64,000 nt of DNA from Cepaea nemoralis. Taxonomy: Eukaryota > Mollusca > Gastropoda > Stylommatophora > Helicidae. The stretch's first letter is position 1. Every line of letters begins with the position of its first letter. The stretch spans positions 578,501 to 642,500 of the forward strand of contig JACEFZ010004239.1 of NCBI GenBank assembly GCA_014155875.1, given 5' to 3'. Below, piece by piece: positions 57,784-64,000 of this stretch. Below the pieces are notes generated by a model. That model had not been told where the DNA came from. It made no database searches and was given only the letters and a program-made list of their open reading frames with translations. The position numbers were made by a program, and so were the translations under genes.

Positions 57784-57785
57784 TA

Positions 57786-59399
57786 TGTCGTGGAATACTG
57801 AGAGTTAATGATTCCCAGATAGACGACTGTATACACCGACTAACCAGGTAGAAGAAGGGTTAACAAACGAAGCCGTAAGGGTAACCAACAACGGAGTGAC
57901 CAGGCGCATGTGTTTATAGGTCAAGACACAGAAGGGGCCGCCAACAGCACAGGTAACCTGTCGCGTGGAAAAATTGGTTTGCGACAAAGGCAGACAGCAT
58001 TATTGGACAGCATATTGCGGTCTGGATGTATGAATAACGGAAAAGTTTCAGATCTGTAATTTTCCACTAACGGTGATAATGAAGTATGGACTTGAGGTGT
58101 CAAGCAAGGTCAAGGACTATGCGGCAAAAATGACCTATAAAGAGTGTCCACTTCTTTGTGTAAGTTTAGTGTGTGTTCCAAACTGAACTGAAGGAGATAT
58201 GTTCTTGAGTGGGAATAGAAATACACGTCCCTAATGATGGAAAGAGGGGATAGTAGTGTGTTATTCGCTAAGTGTTTTTCGATTCCAGGAACATAGATGC
58301 CTAAATAAGGTATTAATATATTAGAGTATAGTTTTAGCATAGGAATATAGATGTGCGTGAAGTGCATTTAACATTGCTTTCTATTAGTAGGAATAGTATA
58401 GACGTTAGGTGAATCTTCTATCCTATGTCAGAGTGGGTTTTTTCGGAAGCCTTTTCATTTCGGCTGGAGGAAAAGACACTCACATAGGAGAGAAGAGGAA
58501 GCAGACACAGATCTCATTATTAAATGTATATCACACAGGTTCCCATACCAGTGCGAGACTTATCAACTAAGATATAACACAGATGGCTGTGGTCAAGATC
58601 ACTCAGTGTTGATAACCCACAAGAAAGCACTTTAAAGTAATAAAGCACGACACTTGTGCATAAGAAAGGAAAGAAAAGAAGTGTCATCGTAATAAGTCAG
58701 GAGGACAGAGAACGGAAAATAGAGATCATACAAACTAAAGAAAAAAGACTCAAATGACTCAGTATCGAAGAGTTGCAAGGTGCATACCAAATGCCTATAC
58801 CAATTACGAACTATCCAGTGTAGAACTTTTACAGGACAAAAATAGAGAATACTAGAAACTCGATGTGTTTTCCAGGATGGAATTAAGAACGCTATAAGAA
58901 AGCAACGAACATTCAGTTTAAGCTGACAGCATATAGTGATCGGTTTAAGTACATTGATACAGTGGTGAACATTTTTCATTACAAAACAAAACGGATATAT
59001 CTACAGACTCAAGCAGACGGAGCATTCAGGGTGAGACCGTTCTGTTGTATCTATGTACCGTCCTGTACTTTAGCCGAGAGAAGAGACGAGAGAAGACACG
59101 GAGACTATCTATCAACATCTTATCTGGCAGCCACACTAGAAGAACATACCAACTACATAGACAATATCCATACATACACCAGACATAGTTTTTATTAATA
59201 AATCTTTTATTTATTGTTGAAAGGAACTGTTGTCTGAGTATGTGTTGAGAGAATAACAGAGAGAGTGAAAGAAATAGATATATGGAAGGGAAGACAGAAG
59301 AGAGGAGTGTAGACCAAAGTCAGTCAATAATCCCAACAGATAATAAGTTTAAAGATGTGCTTGTTGATTCCAACCTCCTCTCGGGAAAATAACAGGACA
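57786..59399 (+). repeat. LTR 2 of the tandem array
   Basis: 1614 bp, shared as 3' LTR of unit 1 and 5' LTR of unit 2. Confidence 0.92.
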
Positions 59400-59915
59400 T
59401 AATTGGTGGAGCGAGCGGGATACATACATTATACCCATATGACCTGAAAGCATAACATGGCATATGCATAGAGGGGTACCTGCATATTGGCACAGGCATA
59501 GCGGAGTACCTGCATGTTGGGACATACTGATTGGAATAAATAGAAGTATATATTGATGACTTTTAATGGAAGGACGTCCATTGGATATATGGTGCCATTA
59601 CATTTATGGTAGAAACATTTCATTAATGCTGGTGACTTTACAGTGAGAAAGTTCCAGACAGAGTGAATGTGGATAGGTGGTAAGACACATTACATACCTA
59701 GTCACACGGTCACACGTCTACATAAGTCTTTATCCTATATCTCCTCTTGTGGATGAGAGAGTGGTTGTGATGTACTGTGTGGTGTTGTAGATTTATAATA
59801 TTAGATAGACATAGATAAATGATATAGGTTCTAGGTGGAATATAATTGTATAGTGAGTACTTCTTTACTGCCTTGAGGTGTCTTTACTCAACGTGCTGAC
59901 TTACCTGCTTTAACT

Positions 59916-62811
59916 ATGGCCACTCCCAAACTAACTACCGCCGAACTGAGGGCAAACGGAGAGGAAATTGGGTTGGCTGGTTCAGACTTAACTGATTACA
60001 TCCAGGAAAGAGAGCGAGAGATTCGTCAAGCGGAACGAGAAGATCGAAAGACCGAGTTGGAAGTGAGAAGAATAGAGGTGGAGACCAAACGAATGGAAAT
60101 GGAACAAGAGGCCAAGAAACTGGAACAGGAGACCAAGCAACTGGACATTGAACAGGAGACCAAGCGACTGGACATTGAACAAGAGGCCAAGAAAATGGAC
60201 CAGGAGACCAAGAAACTGGAAATGGAACAGAATGCCAGAGGACAAGAAATGGAACATGAATACCGCTTGAAAGAGTTAGAACTCAAGACACAACCTAAGG
60301 GTGAAATAGATGCAGCACAAGGAAGTTCATCTTCACCTGGGGCAACCCACATGATTGGGCAGGGTTACCATGCCATGAAGTTTCCCTTGGCGGTCTTTGA
60401 TGAAAGTAAAGAGAAGATATACCAGTTTTTGGATCGGTTCGAGGCTATGGCAGTCGCTATGGGACTGGATAGAACCAGATGGGCTCTTAAATTATCCCAG
60501 GCCTTTACGTGGTTCGGGCTACGAGGTCTACACACGCCTACCACCAGGACAGGAAAATCAGTACGAGGAATTAAAAGCCGCTTTGATGAAACATTATGAA
60601 GTCACAGCACAAACGTATAGGAAGAAGTTTAGATCGTCTAGACGAGAGCCGGGAGAACTATTCGCCGCCTACAGTCTAAGGCTGAAATCCTATCTCCAGA
60701 AATGGATGGACTTGGCAGAATTCAAGAGGGATTATGAGAGTCTCGAAGAGATGATGGTGGTCGACCAGATGCGAAAGCAAATGTCGAAACCTCTCAGAAC
60801 CTTCTTGGGAGAACAAGGGGCGGAACGGATTGATGTTGTGACTAAACTGGCGGAAAGGTTCGTGGAAGTACATGGTGAAACTGAGGAACTAAGTACACCA
60901 ACCAAAGGTCAGGAGAAACCAGAGAAAAAGAAACCTAAAAACTGGGAAGGAGAAAAAGTGGAACCTTATATAAAGCACACAGAGGAGAGTTCAGAGAAGG
61001 TGAAGGTAGGAAACCAGAGCACCTCGAATTCTCAAGCGAAACGACAGTGGTCTGAGAAGTGGTGTTCATTTTGCAAGGCGGCCTCTCACAACACCAAAGA
61101 CTGCAGATCGAAACCTAAAAGTTCTTACTTCGCAGCATGCAAAGTGATTCCTACATCGGTGATCACAGACAAGGCTGAGGTCGGCGAAGGAGAAAGGAAC
61201 AAAAAGGACACACGGAAACCTAGGAAGGGAACAGGGTGCACACACTGCCAGTCGATAACACATAATACTGTGGACTGCAGATGCAAGGCAAACGACGCCA
61301 ATTGCATAACCAACCTCGAGGAATTAAAAGAGGAAGGCAAGGAAACGGTCAAGGAGATGAAAGACACTCAGGACCAAGAGAGACCACCTGTGGTTGAACT
61401 GATTGAAGTCAATGGCCAGCAGGTTGCTTGTCTCTACGATACCGGTTTGGATGGGGAAGCGGTGGTGGACGCCAGCTTGGTAAGCCCAGACCAACTTACA
61501 GGGGAGACCATAGAAATACAGCCGGCAATGAGGAGTGCTGTTACCATGACGCTGCCAATCGCCAAGGTGGAGATTAAATCCAGGTACGTCACGGGCATTA
61601 TTCCAGCTGCTGTATTATCTGACTCCTTATTTCCCATGATCATTGGTACGAAATATGTCTTTTTGGGAATGCCCAAACAGCCAGCCTACAAGGGAACAGT
61701 AGTCAGTGGATCTCAAGGGAAGGAAAAAGAGGCAGAGACACTATGCGACAACTCAGGGATAGGAGAATTGCATACTGCCCAGAGGCAGGATACTACGTTG
61801 CATCCTTGCTACAGGAAGCTGCAAAGAAGTGCTGAGCCACCAGAACGGGGACAGTACTTTCTGAAGAATCAACTACTCTATCGGAGAGCTGGGAGGGGAG
61901 ATAACCTGCACGAGCAGTGGGTGGTTCCAGAGACCCACCGTCCTCACATTCTTCAGAGTGGACACATCATAGGCGAGAATCGACATATGGGTGTCAGAGA
62001 GACCTTGCAGCAAATTTCCGGCCATTATTGCTGGCCAGGAATGACCGGAGATGTACGCCGGTGGGTGAAGTCTTGTTCGGAGTGCCAGAAAGCACCACCC
62101 AACAAGCGAATTAAGAGGAAACTAGCTCTTAAAGAGGAAGACAAAGTGGAAGTGTGGAGTCCAGCAGAGACCAATATACTCCAAGTAGGATGGAAAGGAC
62201 CTTATCCTGTGGAAAAGGTGGTGTCCAAGAACATCTACAAAATACGGATCGGGGAAGAGAAGAAAAATCTCCCTAGACATCTCATTAGGAAATATGAAGA
62301 GAGATCCGGGAGCAAAGCTTCGCACTTTATGGTGATGGCAGCCATTGGGACAAAGGTTACCAGTCCAGACGAAGACCAGAGATCGCCAGTACAACATAGG
62401 AGGGCCTATGGGACAGTACGTGATAGGTCAGATTTACCCAACGACAGGAGGAGGGAAATCACAAGTCAGGGAAAGGACAAGAGTGAAAGTTTCACCGGTA
62501 ACCAAGTTCAGAAGGGGTGGGTAACGTCGGGAAAAGCGAGAATTACCCAGGACTCCAACCGAAGATTGGCTGACCAGATACAATATCGCCCAAGATGGTC
62601 CTGGAAGCAAAAGTCCAGGAGATTTGGGAAAGACGACTCGGTCCATCGAGGACGAGGTGGAACATCCCCAGAGGAAAAGCCGGGGGAAACCAAGAGGACA
62701 TGGAAGCAGTGTTACAATCAGGATGGGACAATCCATCTGTATTGTGAGCCGTCGCTGACGCAAGTCGAAAGTAGGTCGACCGGACGTACAGGAGCGAGGA
62801 GCCAACACTAG
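59916..62811 (+). pseudogene. Gag-protease-integrase-remnant polyprotein, unit 2, frameshifted
   Basis: Same protein as unit 1, but an extra C in AGGCCTTTACG near 60502 shifts the frame within the capsid region. The first frame ends at 60599. The correct frame continues from about 60500 to 62811. The knuckles, protease DTG, HHCC finger and GPY module are unchanged. Its C-terminus runs about 20 codons further than unit 1 because of a 1-bp difference near 62690, giving CYNQDGTIHLYCEPSL. The RNase H remnant follows at about 62900-63058. Confidence 0.88.
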
Positions 62812-63131
62812 TTTCAGTCGTGAGTAGTATAGTAGGGTGTCAATTAGAGCGCCTACTGGATAATGAGGTGAGCCATGTGAGGATCCAATCATATCATCAA
62901 CACGTGATGTTAATAGCTACTTCGCAGAAGCTCAACGCACGGTGGATGTGATGGACGTTGTTGCTGCAACTGGACTTCACAGTGGAATACATCCTGGTAA
63001 GGAGAATGTAGGAGCAGATTTCTTATCCAGACATCCAGCTCCGGAGGAAGAAGACTAGGGTTGTGGATCATGGGAATCAAACCTACAGTGAGAAAGATTC
63101 GACGCGGTCTAATCTCTTAAGAGGGGGCCTA

Positions 63132-64000
63132 TGTCGTGGAATACTGAGAGTTAATGATTCCCAGATAGACGACTGTATACACCGACTAACCAGGTAGAAG
63201 AAGGGTTAACAAACGAAGCAGTAAGGGTAACAAACAACGGAGTGACCAGGCGCATGTGTTTATAGGTCAAGACACAGAAGGGGCCGCCTACAGCACAGGT
63301 AACCTGTCGCGTGGAAAAATTGGTTTGCGACAAAGGCAGACAGCATTATTGGACAGCATATTGCGGTCTGGAATGTATGAATAACGGAAAAGTTTCAGAT
63401 CTGTAATTTTCCACTAACGGTGATAATGAAGTATGGACTTGAGGTGTCAAGCAAGGTCAAGGACTATGCGGCAAAAATGACCTATAAAGAGTGTCCACTT
63501 CTTTGTGTAAGTTTAGTGTGTGTTCCAAACTGAACTGAAGGAGATATGTTCTTGAGTGGGAATAGAAATACACGCCCCTAATGATGGAAAGAGGGGATAG
63601 TAGTGTGTTATTCGCTAAGTGTTTTTCGATTCCAGGAACATAGATGCCTAAATAAGGTATTAATATATTAGAGTATAGTTTTAGCATAGGAATATAGATG
63701 TGCGTGAAGTGCATTTAACATTGCTTTCTATTAGTAGGAATAGTATAGACGTTAGGTGAATCTTCTATCCTATGTCAGAGTGGGTTTTTTCGGAAGCCTT
63801 TTCATTTCGGCTGGAGGAAAAGACACTCACATAGGAGAGAAGAGGAAGCAGACACAGATCTCATTATTAAATGTATATCACACAGGTTCCCATACCAGTG
63901 CGAGACTTATCAACTAAGATATAACACAGATGGCTGTGGTCAAGATCACTCAGTGTTGATAACCCACAAGAAAGCACTTTAAAGTAATAAAGCACGACAC
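63132..64000 (+). repeat. LTR 3 of the tandem array, cut by the window end
   Basis: The first 869 bp match LTR 1 and LTR 2 with single-base differences (for example CGCCCCTAATG in place of CGTCCCTAATG). Whether another unit follows cannot be seen. Confidence 0.92.

Larger units (their letters stand above)
52440..64000 (+). mobile_element. Tandem LTR retrotransposon array (LTR-int-LTR-int-LTR)
   Basis: TGTCGTGGAATACTGAGAG occurs at 52440, 57786 and 63132, an exact spacing of 5346 bp twice. The LTRs span 52440-54052, 57786-59399 and 63132 to beyond the window. The internal parts are 54053-57785 and 59400-63131. Each internal part starts with a primer-binding-site-like TGGTGGCGCGAGCGGGAT (or one change) and ends with AAGAGGGGGCC. 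Differences between units are few, so the array is recent. The right target duplication lies outside the window. Confidence 0.92.

Overview
This window is from an animal nuclear genome. It has no bacterial-style operons, and almost everything recognisable is a eukaryotic transposable element: RTE-type LINEs, I-group LINEs with RNase H, a Penelope-like element, Ty3/Gypsy-type LTR elements, a mariner relic, hAT transposons, tRNA-derived SINEs and many microsatellites. A marine invertebrate fits (mixed CCCTAA/CCTAA telomere-like blocks, Penelope, Gmr1-like LTR order), but I cannot name the species. No complete host gene is visible. One exon-like segment (7829-8004, minus) and one unrecognised open frame (7021-7281, plus) are the only host-gene candidates outside the repeats.

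Layout. 1-2045 is a decayed RTE-like LINE split by a SINE and a microsatellite. 3330-6100 holds a mariner relic and RTE LINE fragments. 6150-6865 is a G-rich minisatellite. 6866-11334 mixes SINEs, LINE tails, a hAT-like MITE and microsatellites. 11345-13221 is a Penelope-like element with inverted ends and a 10-bp target duplication. 13319-26706 is a very large inverted-repeat element with arms of about 6.7 and 6.6 kb, a 75-bp spacer, 5'-AG...CT-3' ends and an exact 6-bp flanking duplication TATAGC. The arms carry tRNA-like blocks, a degenerate satellite, telomere-like blocks near the centre and one cysteine-rich coding-like segment. 27500-31331 plus 50649-51155 is one I-group LINE, interrupted exactly inside its RNase H motif by a 19.3-kb composite hAT structure (31332-50648, 8-bp duplication ATCTACAC). 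The composite is two related hAT copies flanking a 3.1-kb segment. Each copy carries further nested retroelements, including a complete 5.2-kb LTR element in the second copy. From 52440 to the window end lies a tandem LTR-internal-LTR-internal-LTR array with an exact 5346-bp period.

The most unusual items are four. (1) The giant palindromic element, whose end signature is like Polinton/Maverick elements and whose tandem-repeat arms are like foldback elements, yet no known transposition gene is visible. (2) The composite hAT, whose two inner ends abut the two halves of a single RTE endonuclease reading frame, implying a rotated target consistent with tandem duplication or circle integration. 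(3) Two LTR elements in which integrase sequence precedes RT/RNase H sequence, the order known from Gmr1-type Gypsy elements. (4) A deletion derivative of such an element that lost RT and the integrase core but keeps a 946-codon open frame.

The elements do not form a pathway; the window records nested insertion, recombination and decay. All alignments were done by eye, so boundaries are approximate unless a duplication is quoted.
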